Positions 11,938 to 22,476 of a stretch of 64,000 nucleotides of DNA are shown one piece after another. Position numbers and translations under genes: made by a program. This stretch comes from Dioscorea cayenensis subsp. rotundata. Taxonomy: Eukaryota > Streptophyta > Magnoliopsida > Dioscoreales > Dioscoreaceae. Each line of letters starts with the position of its first letter. Position 1 is the first letter of the stretch. The stretch spans positions 1,426,001 to 1,490,000 of the forward strand of contig NC_052476.1 in assembly GCF_009730915.1 (NCBI RefSeq), in the 5' to 3' direction. The notes under the pieces were generated by a model that was not told the DNA's origin, ran no database searches, and worked only from the letters and a program-made list of their open reading frames with translations.

Positions 11938-12165
11938 ATGGAGAATATTAAGATGGAGGAAAGAAGAAGCAAAAAAGAAGGTGATGGAGTTGTTCTAATT
12001 CATAGCCAAGTGAAGAAGATCAAGCAAGAAGATGAGAAGATAAAGAAACAATTGCATCCTTGGGTCAAGCCGGAGACGAGGCCGGCTTACCGGGATCTTT
12101 CCCGGCAAGTATCCCGGTCCCGGTTAGGCCTCGCCTCCGGCCGGCCGATCTATGTCGGTCATTGA
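11938..12165 (+). CDS. Small basic protein of unknown function (75 aa)
   Basis: Single exon. The start is the ATG at 11938 (MENIKMEERR); the frame is also open upstream to 11773, but this start follows a TATA box at a sensible distance and begins the charged region. The N-terminal half is rich in Lys, Glu and Arg and probably helical. The C-terminal half reads LHPWVKPETRPAYRDLSRQ, then a Ser/Arg-rich SRSRLGLASGRPIYVGH tail. No signal peptide or membrane segment is seen. Small plant proteins ending in an SRSPLGL-like then RPIxVG motif are familiar to me as uncharacterised families, but I cannot name this one. The GC-rich tail codons stand out from the AT-rich flanks, which supports coding. Confidence 0.6.
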   Translation: MENIKMEERRSKKEGDGVVLIHSQVKKIKQEDEKIKKQLHPWVKPETRPAYRDLSRQVSRSRLGLASGRPIYVGH

Positions 12166-12980
12166 CCAGTATTTCTTTCATGTATTTCACTATATATATA
12201 TATATATATATGTATGTTGTAAGATAAATTAGTTTATGATGTTTTATTTTTTAGAATTTTAGTTAGTCTGTCTTCCTCCTATGGTTAGGCATGAAGGAGA
12301 GAAGTGTAGGGTTTTTGAGTTTTGATGGTTGCGTTGTTATGTGAATATAAGAAGGTTTGTTCTTGCTTTTGTTGTTGAAAGTAGATGTGGTTCTCTGTGA
12401 TTAATTTCTAGGCATGGATGATATATGAAATGTAAATGTTTTAATTATTTGGAGAATTTTTAGTTTTTGTGTTGTTGATTTAGTTGGAACTTTGAAAAAA
12501 ATATTTAGTATGGACTTTTATTTTGTTTTATTAGATATTGACATGGTAAAAGCATAGCCATTCTATTTTTAATGAAATAAAAAAAACTAAAAAGTTAAAA
12601 TTTATGACTATATTGAATTTTTTAAAATATAAAAAACCTTAAAAAAAAAACTATTACAAAGTTTATGAATTAAAAGTGCAGTTAATTTTAATTATTAATA
12701 TATAATTTTTTCACTTTTCAAAATAATCCCTTGACATTTTCACTTTTTAAAAAAATTTGCTTTCTAAAATTTGGATGGGGATGCACACAAAAAAGTTGTT
12801 GGGAAGATATTGAAAAGCAAGAAAAATAAAAAAAAAATTATTGAAATTTCTCTAAAAACTATATATATATTAAAATAATAATTAAAAAAAAATTAAGTTC
12901 ACGAAGGATTCTTCGAGATTTGTTTTTTTTTTATTTTTAATTTTTGATTTATTTGTAATTTTTGAATAGTTAAGGGCCGG
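12166..12980. other. AT-rich spacer downstream of the small gene
   Basis: It starts with the probable 3' UTR of the small gene ((AT)n at 12193-12210) and continues as homopolymer-rich AT DNA. No coding signal is seen. Confidence 0.55.
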
Positions 12981-12989
12981 GTTTCTGGC

Positions 12990-13090
12990 TCAGGCCCAGG
13001 CCCAACAAAGAGTAAAATATTATATATTTGCCCCAATCATGTCATTTGATTCTTCAACTCTTCAAACCCTAAAATTTGATCTAGGGTTTC
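12990..13090 (+). promoter_or_regulatory. Site II and telo-box promoter elements of the ALY gene
   Basis: Tandem site II motifs (GGCCCAGGCCCAAC, about 12993-13006) lie 60-70 bases before a telo-box (AAACCCTAAAA, about 13064-13074); an inverted copy (CTAGGGTTT) is near 13081. This pair is typical of plant genes for translation, RNA processing and cell growth, where TCP and telo-box factors bind. It fits an RNA-export adaptor gene with a long first intron in its leader. Confidence 0.5.
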
Positions 13091-14226
13091 CACTTCCCCC
13101 ACTGATCTCTTGTTCTGAGAATTCTGATCTTTCCGGTGCTCTAGCGAATCCTTCATCAATTTTATCTATTTGTTGTTCAAAACCCTTCAGATTGTTGCGA
13201 TCTCTTCAAATCCTCGTTGTTTTCTTTGTGAAAATCCTCCCTTGGTTTATGGTTCCGTGTTAGAGAAAAGCTGAAATCTTTTTTGGGTAATCTTCTGTTT
13301 CCTGCTCTTTCTGATTGTTAATTCTGTTGTATTTTTACTGGGATTCAATGTTCTTGTCATTAAGCTTGAGCATGCGTGTATGATAATGTGAAAGTTCTCA
13401 ACTTTAGTAAAACATGGCGTTTCTTGGATGGAATTTGAAGTAGGTATAGGTTTTTTCCTGATCTGTTCTGCAGTTCTTGAATATATACGTGAAGTTTTGC
13501 GTTGTGGATTGGGTATTTTCTTGACTTTTTGGATGTGTTGGAGTGGAGTGTGAAATTTTTGATACTTTTGTCAGGAATAGTATTGCAAAGAAATCAGATT
13601 GAAGAATTTAGACTCAAAACATAGTGGATCATCTTATGAAGTGATGCTTTTCTTAACTTCTTGTTCAATATGCAAAATTGCGGAACAACCCTTTGATTTG
13701 ATGGAACAATTTGTTAGTACAATAAGTTATTCTTGTGAATATTGGAGGTGAAGGTGGAACTATGTATTGGCTTGTTTAAATTTTTAGTTTGCTCTCAATC
13801 TTGGTTATGGTCTTTTATCAATTGTGGCTTGTAGGATTACTGGATTGAAGGAAGGAACAAGGAAAGAATGAATTGAATGATATTGTATTGATTTTTGCAT
13901 TTGAATTCCGTGTTTTTTTTTAATTATCTTATAGTATCTTTTAGGATCTGTAGCCTGAGTCTTATCAATCTTTTATCATTACAACCAAATACTATTTATT
14001 TAATGTTTGTTCTGTGATTGGTTCTGGAGCTGCTTCTTTGAATATATCTGTCTTTATATGGTATTTCTATTTTTCGTGTATCAGATTGGCTCATTCTTTC
14101 CATTTATTATGTCTTGTTCAATGATGTAAATGGACAATTTGGCAAGTAAATGACCTTGTTTTGTTGTAAATTGCAGGTTATTATTATTTTTCTTTCTCAT
14201 CTTCATAAATTGAATCATTGAAGTGA
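13075..14226 (+). other. ALY 5' leader with probable leader intron
   Basis: The leader exon probably ends near 13286 (TTTTGG/GTAATC). A T-rich intron of about 0.9 kb would end at an AAATTGCAG acceptor at about 14176, leaving 50 bases of leader before the ATG at 14227. The borders are read by eye. A short open frame at 13039-13263 lies in the leader and looks non-coding. Confidence 0.45.
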
Positions 14227-17200
14227 ATGGCGACATCTTTGGACCTGTCTCTCGATGATATTATCAAGAACAAAAATGCAAGTGAGAGAGGGCGAGGAAG
14301 AGGGAGAGGAAGGGGTAGAGGCCTAGGCCGAGGTCGTGGCCGTGGTTTGGGCCAAGGTCGAGGTGGCAACTTCAGTGGAAGGACAAGAGGTGTTCCTCGA
14401 CAAGGGCCTCTTGGGGTTAATGCACGGCCATCTCCTTATAAGATAGCTAAGGCAAGCTCGAAACTATCGCACTTTTTTGCATGTTCTGGAATCTGATAAT
14501 TTTAGGAACCCAAAAATGAAGGGGAGGATGTTGAACATTTTGTGTTTGAAGAGGCTGAATGAGGCACCAACATTATAACGCTATTTGAGTTTTGGTGCAT
14601 ATCCATTTTACTTACTATTGAGAGGGGAATGCCAAAGAATCCTCTAGATAAAAGTGGAACTATGGCACCACAGCCTTCCTATGCTAGTTCATGGATCCTT
14701 CTGTAGGGGAGCTCACCTCATTGTATTTTCGCAATTGGAGCTCTCACAATAACATACCTGCAGCATATGATGGGTGGAGCTCTCTACTTCCATGTTTTAT
14801 CTGTTTGCTATACCTGCCAACCAATTCAGGTTTAAATACTCGGTCGTACTAGAACATCAATCCTAGTGGCTGTTGCACTGCTGTAGGTTTGATATGTTCT
14901 TATGTCATTTGTCAAGATGCTACTTCATTGATATTTCTTTCTGTAATTGCACGAAGTTCATGTGCTTATTATCTGACTCAATGCTGACCTAAATTCTCTT
15001 AATCTGGTTGGTTGTTCGTATTTGTCCATCAGTCTTTCAGCAGAGCAAAGGATGCGATTTGGCGTCATGATTTGTTCAATGATAGCATGGTTGCTGCTGG
15101 GTTAGCAGGAATTGAAACAGGCACAAAATTATACATTTCCAACCTGGATTATAGAGTGTCAAATGAGGATATAAAGGTTGGCTGCTTGTTCCATGCATAA
15201 TTATGTCTACTGGTGATCAAAGCTCTATGTGATTTTGATTATTTCATCCAATGCTTTTTCCCATGCTTTTAGGAGCTTTTTTCTGAGGTTGGTGATTTGA
15301 AGCGATGTGCAGTTCACTATGACAGAAATGGGCGCCCAACTGTGAGCGTTTTTTCTTCCCTAGCTGATCTTTATTCTGATGTAGTGCTTTGTTAAGAATA
15401 TATCAACATTTTAAACATCTTCTTATGTGGCAGTTTATGTACTAACCTGATACTTTAATATAGGTGTGATTTTGATATATAGGTCAGGGCAGTAAAATCA
15501 TTGGACTGTATTTATTCTTGGAGCGATGCTATATGCAAATGGACATACATTTTGTCATGAAGTTGTTCTATCTTTAGAGATAGGGCTCACTTCCTTTTAG
15601 TATTTGTCATGATTAGTATTAAGCAGAGCCATGCCTTCTGTCATGTTGAATTGTCTTTCTGTACTTATCGATGTTGGCAAGATTAATGACCTTTTGAATA
15701 CAAGTTGTTTCTTATAAAACCTGTAAGAGTCAAAGAACCTTGACTGCTACCTGAATTTAGGTGATTGCTGGCCTCTTGTGTTGCCTTAGATCCTCACTTT
15801 TCTCTGATTTGTTTTTGTTCTTTTTAATCTTCCTATAAGTTGAGTTTAATTTAGCATAAGGAAACTTCTTGAACTTTGTTAGTAAAGGGGCTCGTCTGTA
15901 GAGCTTTGTGGGGGGAAGTAATATCAAAGAAAAAACAATGCCATCTTTCTCCATTAGTTTTCATAGAGTTGTTCTATAAATTGGTGGTTGTGTGATAAGA
16001 CATCTTTTTGTTTATGCTTAGAAACTGCTTATGTGTGGTCTGCCAAACATTTATTAAATAACCAAGAAAAGTTATAATATCTTAAAGGAGCTTTATGCTG
16101 GTTTAGATCATTGGGTCAAACATGCTTTTGTTGTTGATGCAAGGCTGAATTTTTCATCTAGATTTTATGCGGTGAACTTTATCCTGGCTTTAAATTTGAC
16201 ACTTAATGGCGATTCAATTATTCTCTTCTTTACTTCTAGCCTATGCTTTATTTTATTTTCTAATCTGCACTGCTATAGCAGTTTGTTAAATATTTTTGCG
16301 ATATTGATATGAAACAGTTGTGTGATATTTTCTTTGCGTCATTATGTCTGACAGTACTAGTGTGAGTTCATGATGGTTGTATCCTTTGAACTGCTCACAG
16401 GGATCTGCTGAGGTGGTATATGTGAGAAGAAGCGATGCCTTGGCTGCTTTTAAACGATATAATAATGTTCAGCTCGATGGAAAACCTATGAAAATAGAAG
16501 AGATAGGCCCTAATATTGGCCTGCCTGTTACTCCTCGGGTAAACATAGTTGATGTGATCAATGGAAGAGGAAGGAGAACAGTTGTGATGATGTATGCAAT
16601 CTTCCTTTTGTTTCTGTTACTGCTTTATTATATCCTGCTGTCTTTTCCACTACAAAAAAATTCTACAAACTAGCATACATGATGTACAGTTTATTATTAG
16701 CTGACATGATTGATGCTTGGTTTTATGAGCTTTATGTTTACGGTTAATGTGTTCTTTTGATAAGTTTAGGCCAAATAACTATAGGGAAGCATGCATATGT
16801 CATATGTGAAAATTCATATGGAGTATTATTGTTTTGAATGTGCTACACTGTTGTATAGCAAAATATACCTTATTTAAAAATTCCTTAAAAGAGTGATTCA
16901 AATACATAAAACAGCTGCTTGACTTAATCTTCAGTGAACTTGAACATGAAAAGATGTAATGTAGTTATGGTTCTTTTGAATTTACCTTTTTGTTTCTTAT
17001 GAAACGCAGCATTTTTTGTTCTCTATGGTTTACTTTTCAATGTTTTCATGCTGCATTTTGTGATTATATATTGTCATTACATTACAGCTTACTCATTTAT
17101 AAACCTGGTGTTTTAGGCCAAAAGCCGGTGGTGGTGAAGGTGGCTATGGACCCTTCAATCGTGCATCTGGGTGAGTTTTTATATATATGGCGACATCTGG

Positions 17201-17536
17201 ATGCATGTGCTTTTGTTAAATTTAGACAAACTAGTCTCACTATTGTCGAAGAAGTGTTCAATATTTGATTTGGGGTTTTACTGGTCTAGTGAATCCTTTC
17301 GGTTGAGGTTATTCTGATTGGATGCCATTCTTGGTAAACTTGTAGTTTATAAATTAAATTTTTTTCTGTAAGCAGATGGAATCGTGGAGGTTTCCGAGGG
17401 AGAGGCCGAGGCCGTGGCCGTGGGACGTGGCGGGCGTGGCCGAGGCCGTGGGAGGAGCCAACCTGTGGAGAAATCAGCAGCTGAGTTGGACAAGGAGCTG
17501 GAGACTTATCACACCGACGCAATGAACACTTCATGA
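14227..17536 (+). CDS. THO4/ALY RNA-export adaptor with apparent frame break
   Basis: Six coding exons: 14227-14451, 15033-15176, 15273-15341, 16401-16591, 17117-17170 and 17376-17536. Exon 1 gives MATSLDLSLDDIIKNKN, the UAP56-binding N-terminal motif, then an RG-rich stretch and a SFSRAKD linker. Exons 2-4 give the RRM: RNP2-like LYISNLDYRVS, then AEVVYVRRSDALAAFKRY and KPMKIE. Exon 6 gives an RGG tail and the C-terminal motif ELDKELETYHTDAMNTS, again UAP56-binding. ALY proteins load onto spliced mRNA through TREX and hand it to the export receptor. Total exon length is 844, one more than a multiple of three: the tail changes frame at the GGG of 17422-17424. Without that base it would be 280 aa. 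Intron 1 uses a GC donor (AAG/GCAAGC). Confidence 0.88.
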
Positions 17537-18443
17537 TGTGGCATGGACTGTAACAAATGGAACTGTAGGATTTACTCTGCTTTGCTTGTGAGCTTGTTAT
17601 TATCTTGTCATTAGAATCACAAACTTTGCTGCTGTTGAGATTTGAAGTTTTTATGTGTCTCGGAACCTTTGTAGTAATCTGATAATCATTCTGTTTAGGA
17701 GTAAAAGTTTGGTTTGCTTGTGTGGTTATATCACAAAATTGATGTGATTTTTAACAACAAATATACGCCTTAAAAAAATCCACATAATTAAAAGTAATTA
17801 ATTATATTAGACTCATTAGAGTATATATATATAGAGGATGAGTAATCTGAGGATGTTTTCTAGATTTAATTTTTAGGGACGTCTCTAGAAATTTAGCCAT
17901 CGTTGATATAAATTTCCATCGTTGATAATTATACGGTTACAATCATCATAAATAGTATCAAAAAATGTTTTGGATGTATCATAAGCAGTAAATGATATAT
18001 ATTATCTATATAAATAAACAGTTATTGGATGTGATTAAATGTTCCCCCTGAAAAACAGTAATCTAGGAACATAGACTATTTTTTATGTATGCACACAAGC
18101 AAAATTCTCAAGAGTTCAAGGAAATCTCTTGAGGTGCATCTGTAATTTTAGCTTTCATAGCTGGCTATATATATAAGCTTAACATGAAAGAATACAATTT
18201 AAACTTCTGTAAATACATAATGAAAAGGTCATTTAATCCATATGATACAGAGATTCAGTGGGAACAGTAAAGCAAAAGCAAATAAAATTTATTCTGTATC
18301 CACAAGCTCATCAGACTGGTCTTGCTGAAACATGTACAAATAATCTAACCGAAAGAACTAGAGTAATCAAAAGCAAAGCCTTATTTCTGTTGCAGAGAAA
18401 GAACGATCACTCAGTAAAAACTTAAAACTAAAATAAGTGTTCA
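17537..18443. other. Convergent spacer between ALY and the lipase
   Basis: This holds the 3' UTRs of both genes. Positions 17850-18080 contain short paired words (AAATTTxxCCATCGTTGATA twice, about 17890-17930) that may be remnants of a small transposon, with no clear ends. No gene is visible. Confidence 0.5.
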
Positions 18444-21286
18444 CTAATGAACTGCAACATTGGCATCTTCCTTTAAAACTAGGTTACCAGACTCACTCCT
18501 GTCAAAAAGCTTCTCTACCAATTCATTCCAATTAGGCTTCCCACTGGATTTCAAATTGCTACTTGAGGTTTCTTCCTTTTGGGACTCGGCAAATGCGCCT
18601 TCACTAGTGTCTTCTTCCGTAGAAGCTTCTGTTGGTGGTACAGCATGCGGTACATTTAAGGTCACGGCTCTTTCCAGTGCATCCTTGTGTTCCTTCTCGA
18701 ATGTCTGTTTCCTTTCCATTTTTTGCAATGGTGGTGGAGTCGTCGCCTTTGTGTTTTCTCTAATTCTCTGGAAATAATAGAAAGAAAACTATATTCAGAA
18801 TTTACTATATAGGTAATAAAAAGTCAAAAGTCTTTGGACGTGTATACAAATTTTCAATGTCTAAATTGTATGCAAATTCACGTGAATACAAGAGATTGGA
18901 TCTCTTTTTACAGAAACAGATAAAAGCTGCAAAGAACCAATTCTAAGTATAAAAATTAACAATTCCTGGTTATCGATAATCACTAGTACTTGTATCTGTT
19001 CAATTTGTAGCATCAGGATGGAAAACCAAAATCAATAAAGGAAAGCAAAGATATATATATATATATATATAAAGCTTTAACATTCCCTTACATCTAGAGC
19101 TTTCTGTGCTTCTCGTTCTATCCAAATAATTCCATGATCAGATGTAGTGTTGCATGATAGAACAATATGTTCAAACCGCCCTTCAACTGGAATGGCAGTT
19201 CTCACCTCCGGAGGGAATCTTCCACATCTACATATGATTATAGTTAAGTCATCATTAACCAAAAGTTCAGCACTTCCAAGTTTCAAGTTTCATAGTAAAT
19301 ATAACTACAAAGTAATGTAGAAACCATTAGAACATTGCAGAAAATAAAAACAGAAAATAAACAGTGTGAAGTCACAGATGAATTTCCTAGAGCAGCAACA
19401 AAAGGAGTAACCAATTCTACTTCGGATTTTCTCTTGTAAGTTCCTCGGATTAGTATGATGAAAGTAACAGCATTTCAATTAAGTTTTAACAGTGTAAACC
19501 TATTCTTAAAATCATTACTCTGTTCTTGATCAAATACATAGAAACAATGCCTTTCTTGGTTCTAGATACTGATAACAAGAAAATATATAACCAGACAACC
19601 CCTAACATGTTTCATTCCACAAATCATGTGCTACAAGCAATAATATAATGAAAAAAAGTCCCATTTCATGCATGCCAAAAAACGATGACAAATCCAAAAT
19701 GTAATTTATGAAATACTAAGTAATAGTTTGTGAAGTTAACAATGGAAATTGGAGTACCTGCAAAATTTTCTTTCAACGATGTGATACATGCGACCAGGAG
19801 CATAAAGCCTTCTTGGATCGTTAAGCTTTCTCCTTTCTGGTATAAATGTATCTCTCAGGCATACCAAAAACAAAAAACAGGGCAAGCTGTCCAAAGCAGT
19901 AAGACCTGGTTTAAAAATGATTATAATTCACATTTGCTGAAATAAACAGAATCTAGAAACTTAATTTCAGAATCCGAATCTCAACATACCAGAAGATTGA
20001 TCCAAAGATGTATTCCAAAGGTGTTGCGGTTCTTGGCAAGAAATCATCCTGATATTCGGTGCAACACATGTCAGATCACAATTTTCAACCAAAAATAAAA
20101 ATAAAGACAACAAAGCAACATTTTTTTTGCCCCAAAACCTTTACCCGTACACTCACAAAATTTAATCCACCTGAAAGATGTGATTCTTGTCAAGTAATTC
20201 TATTGCTTTAGTAAAAGGCACAGCTTTTGCTGACACATCTATTAGATTGCACAAAAACAAAAACAAACAAACAAACAAACAAAGTCCTTTCAAAAGCTGA
20301 GAACTTTAGATCAACGTATGACTCAATGAAATTGGACACGAATGCATCAAATCAACACATGAATCACAAAAAATTCAAGACATTTTTCATGGCAAATATA
20401 CAAATTATACTAATTATAATCTAGAATCCAAAAAGGATTTCTCTTGAATGGTAAGAACTTAGAACTTCAAATCAAGGTAAGAAACAGTGAAACAGGAGAT
20501 GAATGCATCAGCAAATCAAGGTATGAATCACAAAAAATACAACAATTATGATTCAAAAATCAAGGAAAAAAAAAGAAGGAAACTTGCCTGAAGGACAACG
20601 GAGTGGATGACATCGGCATACTTGACAGCGAGGTTTAACGATGTACACCTCGCCGGCGCAATGGCGTAGCACCGGACATGGCTCCGAGGGATCCCTCCGA
20701 GCCGATCCCGATGATTGACGACGATAATGCTCATCAGTGCAGCGATCCCAGATCCAAGCGAGTGCCCAGCGATGACAAGCCGATACTCCGGCCCCCGATC
20801 AAGCCAGAGCCGCCGGAGCGCATCAGCTTCCTGATTAAGCAACCATGTCGCCGCCTTCAAGAGCCCGCAGTGCACAAACCCCCCATCAAACATCTGCATA
20901 CCAAGCCGATTGTGAAGGAGGACCTTGTAATCGCTCTCTTTGGAGAGATTAAGGCCGCGAATGGCGAGGATGATCTCCTTATGCTCGACATCGGTATAAA
21001 TCAGGTAAGGTGGGCACTGGCCCTGGGTATCGGAGTAGGTGGCGCGCTTTAACACCGCGGAAGGATCCATACGGTAGCCGCCGGCGGGGGGAAATCGTGG
21101 CTGTGAAAGATCGTCCTCGTAGGTGGCGAGGATGGCACGGCACGCGCGCGGGACGGGCTCGAAGTCGTCGGCCTCACCGAGAGGCCATGACTCGCTGTCG
21201 TAGGAGCCGATGTAGGTGAGCCGCTTCCACGCCCAGCGGCTGCATCCGAGGCACACCACGCACTCCACTCCGCACGCCACCGACAT
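18444..21286 (-). CDS. Class 3 lipase, DAGL-like (lipase_3 with N-terminal domain)
   Basis: Five exons on the minus strand: 21286-20588, 20048-19990, 19886-19758, 19227-19092 and 18767-18444, all in phase, giving 448 aa. Exon 1 carries most of the alpha/beta hydrolase fold with the nucleophile elbow GHSLGSG. After it come DDFLPRTATPLEYIF, a cysteine-rich membrane-facing CLPCFLFLVCLRD, then RRLYAPGRMYHIVERK and RFEHIVLSCNTTSDHGIIWIE, where the catalytic His is expected. The tail is Glu/Lys-rich and probably disordered. The layout matches the plant genes once called calmodulin-binding heat-shock protein (At3g14075/At4g16070 type), predicted to cleave mono- or diacylglycerols. Intron 1 uses a GC donor (CAG/GCAAGT). 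The frame is intact; exon 1 is very GC-rich. Confidence 0.88.
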
Positions 21287-22476
21287 CGCTTCCTCGCTTG
21301 CGTGCGCGCCGGCGTGGTCGAGAGCTTCGAAGCTCTCTGGGGCTTTTCGTCGAACAACTGATGCGCGTTTCCATGCCAGCTAAAAGAACAGAGTTGCCGA
21401 GAAGACGAGGGTGGTGAATTTGTGGCTGTGGCTATGACAACTGAAACTGGAATTCAGGTATTGGTGGAATGAAATGATGAAACGTAAGACTTTAAATTTC
21501 GCGATTGTACACGTGGCGAGGTTTAGGAATAATATAAAGCATTTTGGCTGTTTGGGAGTTTGTAGGGGATCTGTTGTTTGATTGGGTTTTTGGAGCATGT
21601 GGATTTGTGGTTATGGGTGTGATTGGGAAGAGAGGTATTGAGGCTATAGTGACGTGTATGGATGACACGTAAGGCTTTGAAGTTCGGGATTGAACACGTG
21701 GCGAGTTTTAGGAGGACAAGTTGTGTTTTGGCTGTTTGGGGGTTTGTGATGGATTGTGGATAAGTGTTACGTGGAATGAGCTGGCCGTTAATACAACTTG
21801 CTATTGAAGTCAAACGTGTTTGGTTTTCCTCTTTTTGATGACTTTATATATATTAATATGAGTGAAGTACTTCTTTTTTAGGATAAAAGTGAAAATAGAG
21901 TGAAAAAAAAAGAAAATTAAAAAAAAAAATTTAAAAGTAGGAATGGGCATTGGCCGGGAAATCCCCGTCTTGTATGAATCCGTTGGGTTAATGGGCACGA
22001 AAAACACATTGACATAAAAATAATAAATTTAAAATTAATAAATACCAAATTCATAACTCATGTGTACTTTGGAAAACTCTTCCTCTCTATTACCCAATCG
22101 AGACAGAGACGAGGAATATCAGCCTAGAACATAATGTAAGTGAAAAAAGACTTCCCGCTCTATCTCATGGTTATTTAATTTAAGAGAAATTAAAACAATT
22201 AAAATCTGTAAAATAATCATAAACCATAGAAAAATATCTAGAAAATTTATTATATTTAATTACACAATGAATTTGTTATTTTATTTTGTTTAATTTATTT
22301 TTTGAATACCTTCAATCGCCTGGTTTTTACATACTTTCAATTCTGAATTAATTAATAATTTGAATTTTTAAACAGTTACTAATAATTTAGTAAATGAATA
22401 AATCTTATTTTAAAAATAGTTAAAAAATTATTATATATATATATATATGTTACGTAACTGGACAAATCGATAGAAC
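21287..22476. other. Divergent promoter region between lipase and PPR genes
   Basis: About 1.2 kb between two start codons. The half near the lipase carries a duplicated unit with G-boxes (listed separately). The half near the PPR gene is AT-rich and holds an (AT)n tract close to the PPR ATG (22432-22449). Confidence 0.6.
21415..21775. repeat. 185-bp tandem duplication carrying a G-box/ABRE
   Basis: Two units of about 185 bp (about 21415-21595 and 21596-21775) share ATTTGTGG, GGTATTG, ACGTAAG, CTTTxAA, CGxGATTG, CACGTGGCGAG and TTTTGGCTGTTTGGG. Each has one ACACGTGGC (CACGTG at 21510-21515 and 21695-21700), the core recognised by ABF-type bZIP and related factors. They lie 225-415 bases upstream of the lipase ATG and 780-970 before the PPR ATG. 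Confidence 0.7.

Noticed and set aside
14184-14369. Minus-strand frame encoding a Pro/Arg repeat
   Set aside because: It is the antisense shadow of the RG-rich N-terminal part of ALY.
20678-21219. Plus-strand open frames of 124 and 69 aa
   Set aside because: They are shadows of the GC-rich first exon of the lipase on the opposite strand.
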